A DNA stretch of 64,000 nucleotides from Ctenopharyngodon idella (Eukaryota; Chordata; Actinopteri; Cypriniformes; Xenocyprididae), in NCBI RefSeq assembly GCF_019924925.1, contig NC_067222.1, positions 52,731,906 through 52,795,905 on the forward strand, written 5' to 3'. The notes under the pieces are model-generated. The model searched no databases, had not been told where the DNA came from, and saw only the letters and a program-made list of their open reading frames with translations. Within the stretch, counting starts at the first letter, position 1; each line of letters starts with the position of its first letter. The translations under genes were made by a program, and so were the position numbers. Of the stretch, positions 46,169-58,259 are shown in pieces.

Positions 46169-46633
46169 TGTCACGATCACTGTCTGTTCCTGTCAGTTCC
46201 TGGACTTCATTTCCCATAATCCTCCTTGCCAATCACATGCACACTCCACACCAATCACCAGTTGCCACATACAGCTTAGCACACTACCTGGACTATAAAG
46301 GACTTACACACACACCACCTCAGGGCGAAGTCTTGATTTGCTGTGGTGATCATTACTGAGCGTTTTCTTGTGGACTGTCTCCTGGTTTCCGGTTGGATTG
46401 TTTATTCTTTGTGATTCTCTGCTGCCTGCCCTGAACCTTGCCTGTGTACTGGACTGTGTTTGTTTGCCGCCTGCCCTGATCCTTGCCTGTACCCTGATTC
46501 TGTTTGTCTGCCGCCTGCCTCGACCATTGCCTGTCCTTGTTTATGTTCCTGCCTTTGCCCCTGTCTACCTGTGTAAATACTGTTCTTAATAAAGCTTGCA
46601 AATGGATCCCCGCTCTGCCGACCCATCATTACA
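46169..46633 (+). repeat. 5' LTR of the gag-only element
   Basis: 465 bp, TG...CA. It contains a TATA-like ACTATAAAGG at about 46292 and AATAAAG near 46589. The gag start codon (46602) lies inside this LTR. Confidence 0.9.
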
Positions 46634-48600
46634 GAAGACTTCGCCAACACATGGATCCAGCGGCTTTCCTGGAGAACACTGGCCCGGTAGGAACTTTGCA
46701 TTGTTGTTATTAGGGCTCAAGCAGGGCTCGCGATCGCTGGAGGAATATGTTGTGGAATATTTGGACATTGCTTATCATTCAGACTTGCCGGACTGTGCGC
46801 TGATAGACTTTTTCTGTGAGGGCATTAATCAGCCACTCAAATCACAACTCATTCGTGAGGGACCCCGTTCATCTCTAAGTCAGTTTCTGGATTATGCTTT
46901 ATTGAATGTTGGCTCTCCCTTTACTGTGGGTGTCGCGGAGGAATGCGACACCTCGTCTGGTCGTGTAATGGCTGCCGCGCCAGATGACACTCACAAAATG
47001 GCGGCCACCACTACTACAATGCCAAGTCAAGTCCAAGTTAAACTTCCCGAGTCACGTCCCATCTCCACTGATCTCCTAGATCTACATCACGTCTCTGGAT
47101 CTGTTTGGGAGCGGTGTGGGTTGCATTCCAGTGTGGCTGATCCACCGCTGACTTCAGCACGAGCGGCTGGCATTCCTAAGCCTTCGCCGGCCGCTTTGCA
47201 CTCAAGCCCGCTGGCCGCTACGCCCTCAAGCTCGTCGGTTGCAACGCCCTCAAGCTCGTCTGTTGCGACGCCCTCAAGCTCGCCGGTTGCGACGCCCTCA
47301 AGCTCGCCGGTTGCGACGTACTCAAGCTCGCCGGTTGCGACGCACTCAAGCTCGCCGGTTGCTACGCACTCAAGATCGCCGGTTGCTACGCACTCAAACT
47401 CTCTGGATGCTATGGGCAAGATGGCCGCCCCTCCAGTGTCTGTGAACATAGGGGTCGTCCCAGCCAGTGAGCCCGCTCCAGCCCGGGAGTCCGCTCCAAC
47501 CCTGCATGCTCTTCCTGTCAGTCCTGTCATGGCCAAGAGGGCTGTCTTCACCTTCCACGTTTTGGCGGTCCTGCGTGCCTGGAGGTCGCACTCAAGCTCT
47601 TTCGACCCTGGACCAGTCTGTCAGCCCGCTGCCGTCCCAGAGCAGCCCCGCTGCCGTCCCAGAGCAGCCCGCTGCCGTCCCAGAGCAGCCTGCTCTCCCT
47701 GATTCACCCGCGAAGGCCGTCATCGAGCAGCCCGCTCTCCCTGATATGGTCACGGAGCCCCCTTGGTCTGCCCTGCTGGCGCCACCCAAGCTTTCTGCCC
47801 TACCGGCGTCGCTTGAGCTCCTTGCCCACGAACCCGCCATGGCCACCGTTGAAATCCCCAAGAACTTTTTGGGGGGGGGCCATATACTTGAGGGTGGGGA
47901 GCTTGTGGGTGGGGACCCTGCACGGCCGCGATCATCAGCGGCCTCCGAACTGCTTGAGCTTGTGGGTGAGGACCTTACACGACCACGGCCTTCAACCGCC
48001 TTTGACCTGCTATGGCCATTAATGGACTCTGACCTGCCGTGGTCATCTTTGGACTCTGTCCCGCCGTGGCCGCCCACGGCACCTGACCTGCCGTGGCTGC
48101 CCGAGCCACCTGACCTGCCGTGGCTGCCCGAGCCACCTGACTGCCCGAGCCACCTGACCTGCCGTGGCTGCCCGAGCCACCTGACCTGCCGTGGCTGCCC
48201 GAGCCACCTGACCTACCGTGGCCGCCTCAGCCACCTGACCTGCCGTGGTCGCCCAAGCCACCTGACCTGCCGTGGTTGCCCAAGCCACCTGACCTGCCGT
48301 GGGCGCCCAAGCTACCTGACCTGCCGTGGTCTCCCGACACTCCTGACCCGCCGTGGCTACCCCTGGAACCTAACCCACCATGGCTGCCCGTGGCACCTGA
48401 CCCGCCGTGGCTGCCCGTGGCACCTGACCCGCCGTGGCTGCCCGTGGCACCTGACCCGCCGTGGCTGCCCGTGGCACCTGACCCGCCGTGGCTGCCCGTG
48501 GCACCTGACCCGCCATGGCTGCCCGAGTTCCTGGACCTGCATTGGATACCCCGTTCCCGTCTGCCAACAGGTCTCCAATGTACCCACCCCCCTCCCTATC
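46602..48600 (+). pseudogene. Gag-like protein with Ser/Pro and Pro/Trp repeat tail, frameshifted
   Basis: Translation starts at MDPRSADPSLQ inside the LTR. Residues of a retrotransposon gag fold follow (LKQGSRSLEEYVVEYLDIAY, CALIDFFCEGINQPL). A serine repeat (SSSPVAT units, 21 bp each, about 47210-47400) comes next. The frame then changes near 47640 to a PAAVPEQP and acidic/proline region. It returns near 48140 to the gag frame, giving PPDLPWLPE repeats (27-bp units) and PDPPWLPVA repeats up to about 48530. The two shifts cancel, so the ancestral frame was probably one long ORF. The function of the repeat tail is unknown. Confidence 0.65.
48060..48530 (+). repeat. 27-bp-type tandem coding repeats (PPDLPWLPE)
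   Basis: Units of CCACCTGACCTGCCGTGGCTGCCCGAG and variants (CCTGACCCGCCGTGGCTGCC) occur in tandem. They encode nine-residue proline/tryptophan motifs in the gag frame of the LTR element. Strong unit similarity suggests recent slippage. Confidence 0.85.
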
Positions 48601-48647
48601 TGTGCCATTTACGCTGCGAGGACGCGCCTTCCGGAAGGGGGGCGTTA

Positions 48648-49106
48648 TGTCACGATCACTGTCTGTTCCTGTCAGTTCCTGGACTCCCATAATCCTCCTT
48701 GCCAATCACATGCACACTCCACACCAATCACCAGTTGCCACATACAGCTTAGCACACTACCTGGACTATAAAGGACTTACACACACACCACCTCAGGGCG
48801 AAGTCTTGATTTGCTGTGGTGATCATTACTGAGCGTTTTCTTGTGGACTGTCTCCTGGTTTCCGGTTGGATTGTTTATTCTTTGTGATTCTCTGCTGCCT
48901 GCCCTGAACCTTGCCTGTGTACTGGACTGTGTTTGTTTGCTGCCTGCCCTGATCCTTGCCTGTACCCTGATTCTGTTTGTCTGCCGCCTGCCTCGACCAT
49001 TGCCTGTCCTTGTTTATGTTTCTGCCTTTGCCCCTGTCTACCTGTGTAAATACTGTTCTTAATAAAGCTTGCAAATGGATCCCCGCTCTGCCGACCCATC
49101 ATTACA
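48648..49106 (+). repeat. 3' LTR of the gag-only element
   Basis: 459 bp. It differs from the 5' LTR mainly by lack of TTTCAT-type bases in CTGGACTTCATTTCCC (here CTGGACTCCC). The similarity implies a young insertion. Confidence 0.9.
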
Positions 49107-49111
49107 AATAT

Positions 49112-49727
49112 ATTTCAGACCTAGTGGAGTAATAGTATAATAGTATCTATGTCTGAATTGAAATATATATATTGTACGTTTTAATGGATCACGCTACAAA
49201 CATAATGATCTTATAATACATGATGCATTGCTGTGTCCGTTATCACATAATTCATACTTTTGGACACTTTTGCTTTAACGGACATTAGACAACACTGCAA
49301 AATCAAGCTGTTATATTCATATATTTATTGTCCAACATTCCCAATTTTTCTGATGCATGTCCTTAATTTAATTTCATATGTTGGTAATAATTCAGTGTTT
49401 ATAAGCCTTATAAAAATGTTTAACCCAAACTGACTGGGTTTCTAGAGAGCAAAGGTTTTGTGAAAAAAGTGGAAGACTTAAACACAAAGTGTGTAAAATA
49501 AACTGTTAAAAGGATTTTATGATCACTAGTGATAGTATTTTATTCTGTGTTGTCATCATTCAGGTTTGATTTCAGCTTTAATGTACGTTTTGTTTTAACA
49601 AAGCAGCTGATATTGCCATAGAAACTAGTGGACTGCCGACTCGCTTTCACCCCAAAATGGCGGAAACGCAGGGCTGCTGCTGGACGCCGGTGTTTCAATG
49701 GAACGTTCTATTGACTGTCGCTTCTTG
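49112..49727. other. Non-coding stretch, nothing identified
   Basis: AT-rich to 49620, then a short GC-rich part. No exon or repeat is recognised. Confidence 0.4.
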
Positions 49728-49730
49728 TTA

Positions 49731-50334
49731 AGGCCCCGGTATACTTCAAATTAAGTTCTTTTTCGTTCTTCGTTTAGGGGTAAAACAAAGTTCAAAATGC
49801 GTGACCAGTGATATGCTGTAAACGAACATCTGACGCCACCCACACTGCTGAGATCCATGTTTAGATGAATATGTAAATATGTGCCGTGCACTTTCTTCTC
49901 AGTAACAAAATAAACACAACAAAAATGAGGAAACAGCAAGCATTTTTTTTCAAGCCTCATTTTTTACAAACACAACTTCATTTTGTACTATAGTGGCTAT
50001 AGTTTTGTACTTAAGTGGCTATCCAGTGTGTTCATGTTTTCACCCGTGGAGATCTTACCTCGACAAACTCAAACACACGAAATGAGTCAGAGACGCGTTC
50101 CACGCGAGTGAAGGCGGAGCCTCGGTGCACACCTCCTATTACGTTATTGTCACTGACCAATGGTAGTACGAAGGTGTTTTGCAGCTGGAGCGAACTTTTC
50201 CTGAAAGTTCGCTTTGGCAAGCCATTTCGAACTTCCAAAAAGAACACAAAACGAACTTCGTTTTGGCCTGATTTTGTTCTAAATGACTTCACATCAGTTC
50301 GTTCTTCGATTTCGTTTGAAGTATACCGGGGCCT
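49731..50334. mobile_element. Harbinger-type MITE (604 bp, TTA target)
   Basis: Inverted ends begin AGGCCCCGGTATACTTC and are mirrored at the right (GAAGTATACCGGGGCCT). The element is flanked by TTA at 49728-49730 and 50335-50337. The 3-bp TTA target is typical of PIF/Harbinger. No transposase frame is found. It inserted into the 5' target-site duplication of L2 copy D. Confidence 0.82.
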
Positions 50335-50655
50335 TTAGTGTATATTCTTTAGTGCAGCCTCGCTGCTGCATCGCTGCTCAGATTGGTTTGCGTCTGTAAC
50401 TCCGTATAGCTTGTTTTGAATCTCTTACTTTTATTCATTGTTGCTTATTTTTTTTATTACCTTATATGTAATATTGCCTACCACACTAATCTGACGTCGC
50501 TAGCTTGTAATCTTTGAATCTAAATCACTGTTACAACGCGTTTGCATTTGCAGCGCTAGCTTGTTAACTTGTTAACAGTCTCTCGCACGCTCCTTTTTCA
50601 ACACGTTTTTCAAACAGCTGTGGTAAGTCGGATCAGTTTACAAACACGGTGAGTC

Positions 50656-51516
50656 ATGTCATCCTTTCCCAGCATTGCTACCTTTTCCATTTGCCACACG
50701 TTTACCATAGCTCTCTCTGTCAGCGACGAGGGATTTACATGTCATAAATGTAGGGAAATACTCAGGCTGACAGAGAGAATCTCAGAATTACAGACACGCA
50801 TCCAAACTTTAATCGAGGATAGTAAGAAAGCAAGGGCTTCAGATACTGTTTTGGATGCGACTAGCTTAGTGAACTCTGTACATTGTTCGGTTCCGGCTGT
50901 AGAGCCCACGTAGCAGGGCACTTGGGTAACGGTGAGGCGGCCTAGCCGCGGAAAACACCACTCTTCCATTCCAATAAGAACATCAAACAGGTTCTCCCCA
51001 CTCAGTGACGCACCCACTGAGAATCCTGTTGAAAGTGCCCTAGTTATTGGCGATTCTATTACACGGAATGTGAAAATAGAGACACCAGCCACCATAGTCA
51101 CATGTTTGCCGAGAGCCAGAGCACCTGACATCAAAGCAAATTTAAAAGTGCTGGCTAATGCTAATCGTAAATACTCTAAGATTATTATTCACGTCGGCAC
51201 TAATGATGTTCGACTTCGCCAGTCGGAGATCACTAAAATTAACATTAAAGAGGTGTGTGAACTCGCAAGTACAATGTCAGGAGAAGTAATTTGCTCTGGC
51301 CCCCTTCCTGTTCGTCGGAGTGATGAGATAGTTAGCAGATTATCATCACTCAATGGCTGGCTGTCTAAGTGGTGTCCGCAAAATAATATAGGTTTCATAG
51401 ACAACTGGAAAAGTTTTTGGGGCAGACCTGACCTGTTGAAAAGAGATGGTATTCATCCCTCCCGGGATGGTGCTGCTCTTCTCTCTAGTGATATGGCACA
51501 TAGAACTGAAACATGA
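50656..51516 (+). pseudogene. L2 copy D ORF1 (zinc ribbon, coiled coil, esterase), one nonsense codon
   Basis: It begins MSSFPSIATFSICH and keeps the CHKC pair and coiled coil. TAG at 50911-50913 replaces a glutamine codon (other copies read AQQGTWV). The frame is otherwise open to 51516 and includes VIGDSITRN, VGTNDVRL and DGIHPSRDG, all SGNH blocks intact. One codon is missing at STM-SGEV relative to other copies. Of the ORF1 copies, this has the most complete esterase. Confidence 0.87.
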
Positions 51517-51657
51517 CAAACTGGGGCCCAAGTCAGGAAGCAGACAGACTGGCTAAACCAACCGTCTGCTAGCTGCCTCACGTTACAGAAGTCAGATAAT
51601 TCAGATAACTCCCAACACATAGAAACTCTTACACCTAGATATTTTCAAATAGAGACT

Positions 51658-54600
51658 ATGTCTGTACCCCGAATTACTAAAAACAAAAAACTTCCAAACC
51701 CATTTAATGGTAAAAATTTAATTGATGTTCAACAAATAAAAAATAGAGATAATAATGCTAAACAAATGATAAAACTCGGGCTGTTAAATATTAGATCCCT
51801 TTCTTCAAAATCACTTATTGTTAATGATATTATCAAAGATAATAATCTAGATGTGTTGTGTTTGACAGAAACTTGGCTACTTTACTTTAAATGAGTCTAG
51901 TCCTCAAGGTTATGATTATCGACACAATGCCCGTCAGAAAGGCAAAGGGGGAGGTGTTGCTGTAATCTATAGTAATATTTACAGTATTAGTCAAAAGTCT
52001 TTCAAATATAATTCCTTCGAAATTATGGTACTTTACGTAACATTATGTAAGTTGACATTTGTGCTGGCTACTGTATACAGGCCACCAGGACACTATACAG
52101 ACTTTATCAAAGAATTTGCAGAATTTTTATCGGAGTTAATACTAGCTGCAGATAAAGTCCTTGTTGTTGGTGATTTTAATATCCATGTAGATAATAAAAA
52201 AGACGCATTAGGATTGGCATTTGCAGATATTCTAAACTCTATTGGTGTTAGACAACACATGTCAGGACCCACTCATTGTCGTAATCATACTTTAGATCTA
52301 ATATTGTCACATGGAATCGATATTGATGCTGTTGAAACTTAGCTGCAGCAGAGTGACGACATCTCAGATCATTATTTAGTCCCGTGTATACTACATTTAG
52401 TCAAGGCGGCTAAACTGCCTCCATGCCATAAATATGGTAGAACCATCACTTCTACCACTAAAGATCGCTTTATAAATAATCTTCCTGATCAGTTTCATCG
52501 CCTTAGCATACCAGACAGCTTAGAAGACCTCGATGTTGCAACAGAAACTATTGCCTCTGTCTTTTCCAGCACATTAGACTCAGTTGCTCCTTTGCGTTTA
52601 AAAAAGATTAAGGAAATTAATCCAATGCCATGGTACAATGACCACACTCGGGCCCTAAAGTTAGCAGCCAGACAAATGGAGCACAGCTGGAAGAAAACAA
52701 AACTAGAAGTATTTCGCATTTCGTGGAGAGAGAGAATGATTGAGTACAGAAAGGCCTTAAAATCTGCTAGATCTGCCTATTTTTCAAAACTTTTAGAAGA
52801 AAATAAACACAACCCTAGGTATTTATTTGATACAGTGGCTAAATTAACAAGAAATAAAGCTTCAACTTCTGATGTTTCCAAAGAGCACAGCAGTAATGAC
52901 TTTATGAACTTCTTTACTTGCAAGATTGATAATATTAGAGAAAAAATTATAACCAGATAGTGAGATTGTAGTGTATTGTAGTGTCCCTGAGGAAAAATTC
53001 AATTCATTTACTGCTTTAGGAGAGGAAGAATTGTCTACAGGTGCTGGTCATATAATTAGAATATTGTGAAAAAGTTCATTTTTTTATTGTAAATTATTTT
53101 AAAAAATGAAACTTTCATATATTCTAGATTCCCTACATGTAAAGTAAAACATTTCAAAAGTTTTTTTTTGTAAATTTGTTGATTAGAGCGTACAGCTAAT
53201 GAAAGTCCAAAATCCAGTATCTCAAAATATTAGAATATTTACATTTGAGTTTCATTAAATGACCATCCCTACAGTATAAAATCCGGGTATCTTTTGTTTT
53301 TTGAAACCACACTAATGGGGAAGACTGCTGACTTGGCAATGGTCCAGGAGACAATCATTGACACCCTCCACAAAGAGAGTAAGTCACAGAAGGTCATTAC
53401 TGAATGGGGTGGCTGTTTACAGAGTGAAATATCAAAGCATATTAAATGCGAAGTTGACTGGAAGGAAGAAATTGGGTAGGCAAAGGTGCACAAGCAACAG
53501 GGATGACCGCAAGCTTGACAATACTGTCAAGTAAAGCCGATTCAAACACTTGGGAGAGCTTCACAATGAGTAGAATGAAGCCGGAGTCAGCACATCAAGA
53601 ATCACCACACTCAGACATCTTCAGGAAAAGGACTACCAAGCCACTTCTGAACCAGAGACAATGTCAGAAGCATCTTACCTGGGCTAAGGAGAAAAAGAAC
53701 TGGACAGTGAACAGTGGTCGAAAGTCCTCTTTTCAGATAAAAGTAAATTTTGCATTTCATGTTGAAATCATGGTCCCAGAGTCTGAAGGAAGACTGGAGA
53801 GGCACAGAATCCAAGCTGCTTGAAGTCTAGTGTGAAGTTTCTGAAGTCAATAATGATTTGGGGGGGGGGCGTGACGTCTGCTGGTGTTGGTCCATTGTGT
53901 TTTATCAAGTGCAAAGTCAATGCAGCCATCTTCCAGGAGATTTTGAAGCACTTTATGCTTCCATCTGCTGACAAGCTTTATGGAGATGCTGATTTCCTTT
54001 TCCAGCAGGACTTTAGCACCTGCCCACAGTGCAAAAACCACTTCCAAGTGGTTTGCTGACCATGATATTACTGTGCTTTATTGGCCAGCCAATATGCCTG
54101 ACCTGAATCTATGGGATATTTTCAAGAGAAAGATGAGAAACAGTCGATCCAACAATATACAGATGATCTGAAGGCTCAATAGTGCCTCAGCAGTGCCACA
54201 GGCTGATCACTTCCATGCCACACTTCACTGATGCAGTAATTTGTGTTAGGAGCAAGTCATTTGCTGTAATATGTCCTGCCGATTAAGTATTGAGTGCACA
54301 AAAGAACATACTTTAAAGAACTTTAACTTTTCTGTTTTGCAAATCCATTTTTTGATTGATTTTAGGAAATATTCTAATATTTTGAAATACTGGATTTTGG
54401 ACTTTCATGAGCTGTACGCTCTAATCATCAAAATTTAAAAAAAAAACTTTTGAAATGTTTTACTTTACATGTAGGGAATCTAGAATATATGAAAGTTTCA
54501 TTTTTAAAAATAATGTATAATAAAAAAATGAACTTTTTGATGATATTCTAATTATATGACCAGCACCTGTAAACTTGTTAAATCATCAAAATCAACAACA

Positions 54601-56088
54601 TGTGTGTTAGACCCTATACCGACTAAGCTGTCTGGAAAGAAATGCTTCCAGAGGTTATAGATCCTCTTCTTAATATCGTCAATTCATCTTTATCACTAGG
54701 ACACGTACCAAAAACTTTTAAGCTGGCTATTATTAAACCTCTTATTAAAAAACCACAACTTGATCCTAGAGAATTAGTCAATTACAGGCCAATCTCAAAT
54801 CTCACTTTTCTGTCAAAAATACTAGAAAATGCAGTTTTATCACAACTATGTTCCTTTTTAGAAAGAAATAGTATCTGTGAGGATTTCCAGTCAGGATTTA
54901 GACCGTACCATAGTAGTGAGACTGCTCTCATTAGAGTTACTAATGATTTGCTCTTATCATCAGATCGTGGCATGGTTGTATCTCTCTATTAGTGTTACTG
55001 GATCTTAGTGCTGCATTTGACACTATTGATCACAATATTCTTTTAAATAGACTCGAAAATTATGTTGGCATTAGTGGAATTGCATTGTCATGGTTCAAAT
55101 CATACTTATCTGACCGTTGTCAGTTTGTAGTAGTAAACGAAGAGATGTCATATCGATCACAAGTTCAATATGGAGTACCGCAAGGCTCAGTACTAGGACC
55201 GTTGCTGTTCACTCTGTACATGCTACCCTTGGGAGATATCATTAGGAAGCATGGCGTTAGTTTTCACTGTTACGCTGATGATACTCAGCTGTATATTTCT
55301 TAGCGCCCTTACGAAACTTACCAATTCACCAAATTAACGGAATGCATAGCTGATATAAAAAATTGGATGACCAGTAATTTCCTACTACTAAATTCAGAAA
55401 AAACAGAGATTCTAATTTTTGGACCAAAAACTTCTTCACGTAATAACCTAGAATACTGTCTAACACTTGATGGCTGCTCTGTTAAGTCTTCGTCGTCAGT
55501 TAGGAACCTGGGTGTACTCTTTGATACCAATCTTTCATTTGAAGGCCATGTTACTAGCATCTGTAAAACCGCATTCTTCCATCTTAAAAATATATCTAAA
55601 CTACGACATATGCTCTCAATGAAAAATGCAGAACAGTTAGTTCATGCGTTCATGACCTCAAGGCTAGATTACTGTAACGCTTCACTGGGTGGTTGTTCTG
55701 CTCGCCTGATAAATAAACTACAGCTTGTACAAAATGCAGCAGCTAGTCTAGTTCTTACTAGAACTAGGAATATTGACCATATTAGCCCAGTTCTGTCAAC
55801 ACTGCATTGGCTTCCTGTTAAACATCGTATAGATTTTAAAATGTTGCTAATTACTTACAAAGCACTAAAAGGTTTAGCTCCCCAGTACCTGAGCGAGCTC
55901 TTAATTCATTATAGTCCTTCACGTCTATTGCGATCTCGGAATTCAGGCCAGCTGATGGTGGTAGATCCTTCTCCTATTTGGCACCTAAACTCTGGAACAA
56001 TCTTCCTAGCATTGTTCGGGAAGCAGACACACTCTGTCAGTTTAAATCTAGACTAAAAACGCATTTCTTCAACCTGGCATACACATAA
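51658..56088 (+). pseudogene. L2 copy D ORF2: endonuclease and RT with multiple defects
   Basis: It starts with a true ATG (MSVPRITKNKK). A small deletion after CLTETWL shifts the frame near 51880. The endonuclease resumes at 52025 (VYRPPGHYTDF, GDFNIHVD) but meets TAG at 52342. The linker absent from copy C is kept here (52592-52960). The Tc1 splits the sequence just before the RT. RT motifs continue at 54642-56088 (LDLSAAFDTIDH, YGVPQGSVLGP, FHCYADD), with a frameshift near 54970, a stop at 55303 and a deletion near 55950. The family C-terminus ends at 56088. Confidence 0.85.
53038..54569 (+). mobile_element. Decayed Tc1 transposon inside L2 copy D
   Basis: It begins and ends with CAGGTGCTGGTCATATAATTA inverted termini and is flanked by TA (53036-53037 and 54570-54571). 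The transposase start (MGKTADLAMVQETIIDTLHK) is at 53319, but the frame is broken by several shifts. Pieces with the FQQD-like and LNLWDIFKRKM regions remain downstream. It is the same family as, and much older than, the intact Tc1 at 18132. Confidence 0.88.
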
Positions 56089-56806
56089 CACATTACCAAT
56101 TTATATTTATACATATTTATATATGTACTCGTTACATCAGAAGAAGAATGACATCTACACTAATATTAGTCTTTCTGTTTATTCCGAGGTTCACCGTAGT
56201 CAACCGGATCCGGGCCGTATCCAGGTGAGACCAAGGACCTGTGCCTTGACACGACCACAACGCAGCCCTGAAGTATCAGCAGAGATTGAGTCAACTAGAT
56301 CATCCACTGTGAGGGCCTCATCGACATGACAGCCACGACACAGTTCCTCAACAACCGTCCATACCGGCGTGATGAATACGATCCTCAATTGGATGGAACT
56401 GGAATAAATACTTTGAATGTTGCGATCCTATTGGACTTACGATAGCAACCTAAATCGTAACAAAGCACTGTTGGCCAGAGGAGAACTGGCCTCCTGACTA
56501 AGCCTGGTTTCTCCCAAGGTTTTTTTCTCCATTTTAACACCAATTTGCCACTTGTCTGCCACCTGATGTCACCTGATGGAGTTTGGGTTCCTTGCCGCTG
56601 TCGCCTCTGGCTTGCTTAGTTGGGGACACTTGACATTTGACTTGACATTTGATATTCAACAGTGCTTTGATCTGCCTGCATTGAAACTATTCTTTAAGAG
56701 CTGCTATGCAGCCAAATAATGTACCAGTTATCAATGTAAAGCTGCTTTGACACAATCTACATTGTAAAAAGCGCTATATAAATAAAGGTGACTTGACTTG
56801 ACTTGA

Positions 56807-56880
56807 CTTCTTGTTAGAGCGCCCGCCTCCCATGCTGTAGACCCAGGTTTGAGTCCCGCTTAGAGCGGACAGTTTGAACA
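56807..56880 (+). other. tRNA-like (or tRNA-derived SINE head) sequence split by L2 copy D
   Basis: TTAGAGCGCCCGCCTCCC resembles an A box with D-arm/anticodon region, and CCAGGTTTGAGTCCCGC resembles a B box and T-arm (family form GGTTCGANTCC). The beginning of the tRNA-like sequence lies on the other side of L2 copy D, at about 49715-49730 (GTCGCTTCTTGTTA). The T stem pairs poorly, so it is a relic, not a working tRNA gene. Confidence 0.45.
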
Positions 56881-57774
56881 GGAGGAGTTACATATGCATG
56901 TATCCACACATGCACAGGTCAAAAGGAGCTATGTTTGTAAGCACACGTACATATGTGGACATGAACATGATGAACATTTTCTCTTATTTTCAGTCCCATT
57001 CATTTTCAGTCACTTTTGACCAAGAACACCAGAAGTGTAACTTTGTGACATTTTGTACCAAACAAAAGCATTTCAAGCCAAATTTCCTGATTAAACAATA
57101 AAGACTGACAAAAAAATTTCCTCGTTGTCTAGTGTTAGATGACCGGTACTTTTAGACGTTGGTACTGCTGGTGAACACACGCACTGCATCAGCTGACGTG
57201 TGAGGTTGCTCCTGCGCATACGTCATCATGTGACAGGAAGCTCACACTGCAGACTGTTGAGAATATATTAGATGGGACATCCCTTATATTGGGCCTAATT
57301 GATTTGTCCCGTACATGTCCTCCCTTATGCTGATCTAACCACTGGTGACACAACAGCAGCAGTGCTGATCACGACACTTGAGAATGATCACCAACACCTG
57401 TCATCATCCAATGACAGCCCCCCTCATGCGCATCAGTATATGTTATGCAACTGCACCAATTCCTCCACACACAAAAAAAAAAAAAAAAAAAAAACGGAAA
57501 AGAAAATAAATTAGGGCAATGTGTGGTGCTGTTCAGTCGATTTGGCATGTGGAAATATGGATTAAACATCAAATATGGATAAACCTGCAAAAAAGAATAG
57601 ATTGTCACAGGTATACACTAGAGTCTAGGCAACACGAATAACAAACTCTAAATTAAAAATGTATCATTATTTTGGGACAAATCATTGTTTGATTTGCGAA
57701 CTGCAGAATCCTCTGCCATCAGATCGCTCCCACTTCGAGTGGCAAATCCCAAGGCAAATTTCAAGGCAAATCCC
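56881..57774. other. Non-coding stretch with a poly(A) run
   Basis: A run of about 22 A lies near 57473-57494. No coding exon or complete element is visible. Confidence 0.4.
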
Positions 57775-58228
57775 TGTCACAGACACGCTAGGCTCTTCAC
57801 TCACCCAATCACAATGCACTCCCTCTCCTGAGTATTAACCAGCCACACCTGACACTCATCAGCACTCATCATCACTGCACCATAAAAGACACTCCAGAGC
57901 ACTCAGTCACTGTCCGGTCTCGTTAAGGCATACCTGCCTGTTATGCTTACCTCAAGGACTCTGCTAATGTCTACTTACCTGTCTCCAGCGTTCTCTGTGA
58001 TTCCTAGTGTCTCCTCGTCTCCAGTGAGTGTCATCGTGTCTCGTCTGCTCCACGTCTGCCTGCATCCACGTTCCCTGGGAAAGATAAGAACCAGTATCAG
58101 ATCCAGTATCAACTACAGTCACGAACTTAACCTGCTTTTACTCACCTGCACTCTGCCTACCATCCTCTGGTTGTTAAATAAACATATCTTAACTATACCT
58201 GTGTCTCCGTCCCCTTCTGTACGTAACA
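57775..58228 (+). repeat. 5' LTR of the Gypsy element
   Basis: 454 bp, TG...CA. It has a CCATAAAAGACACTC TATA-like region at about 57880 and an AATAAAC signal near 58177. The following GAAGACCGGACC would be the primer-binding region; no tRNA match is assigned. Confidence 0.85.
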
Positions 58229-58259
58229 GAAGACCGGACCTACACTGTCAACAACCAAG

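Larger units (their letters stand above)
46169..49106 (+). mobile_element. Complete gag-only LTR retrotransposon
   Basis: Two direct LTRs, 46169-46633 and 48648-49106, begin TGTCACGATCACTG and end CATCATTACA. They are almost identical apart from a 6-bp indel and a few substitutions. Both outer flanks carry the 5-bp duplication AATAT (46164-46168 and 49107-49111), so the element is complete. A purine-rich GGAAGGGGGGCG tract precedes the 3' LTR. The internal 2 kb encodes a Gypsy-like gag and proline-rich repeats but no protease, RT or integrase. It must therefore be mobilised in trans. Confidence 0.9.
50339..56806 (+). mobile_element. L2-group LINE, copy D, full length, with a Tc1 inside
   Basis: The plus-strand element has the longest 5' UTR of the copies and ends with (GACTT)n at 56806. 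The duplication CTTCTTGTTAG occurs at 56807-56817 and, before the element, as 49721-49730 plus the base at 50338; the Harbinger MITE splits the latter. ORF1 has one nonsense codon. ORF2 has several defects and a Tc1 insertion at 53038-54569. Confidence 0.88.

Noticed and set aside
46353..47551. Long minus-strand frames opposite the gag-only element
   Set aside because: They are shadows of the repetitive proline/serine coding strand, driven by its codon periodicity.
56807..56880. A functional tRNA gene
   Set aside because: It is split by a 6.5-kb LINE, its T stem pairs poorly, and no terminator or intact acceptor stem is seen.
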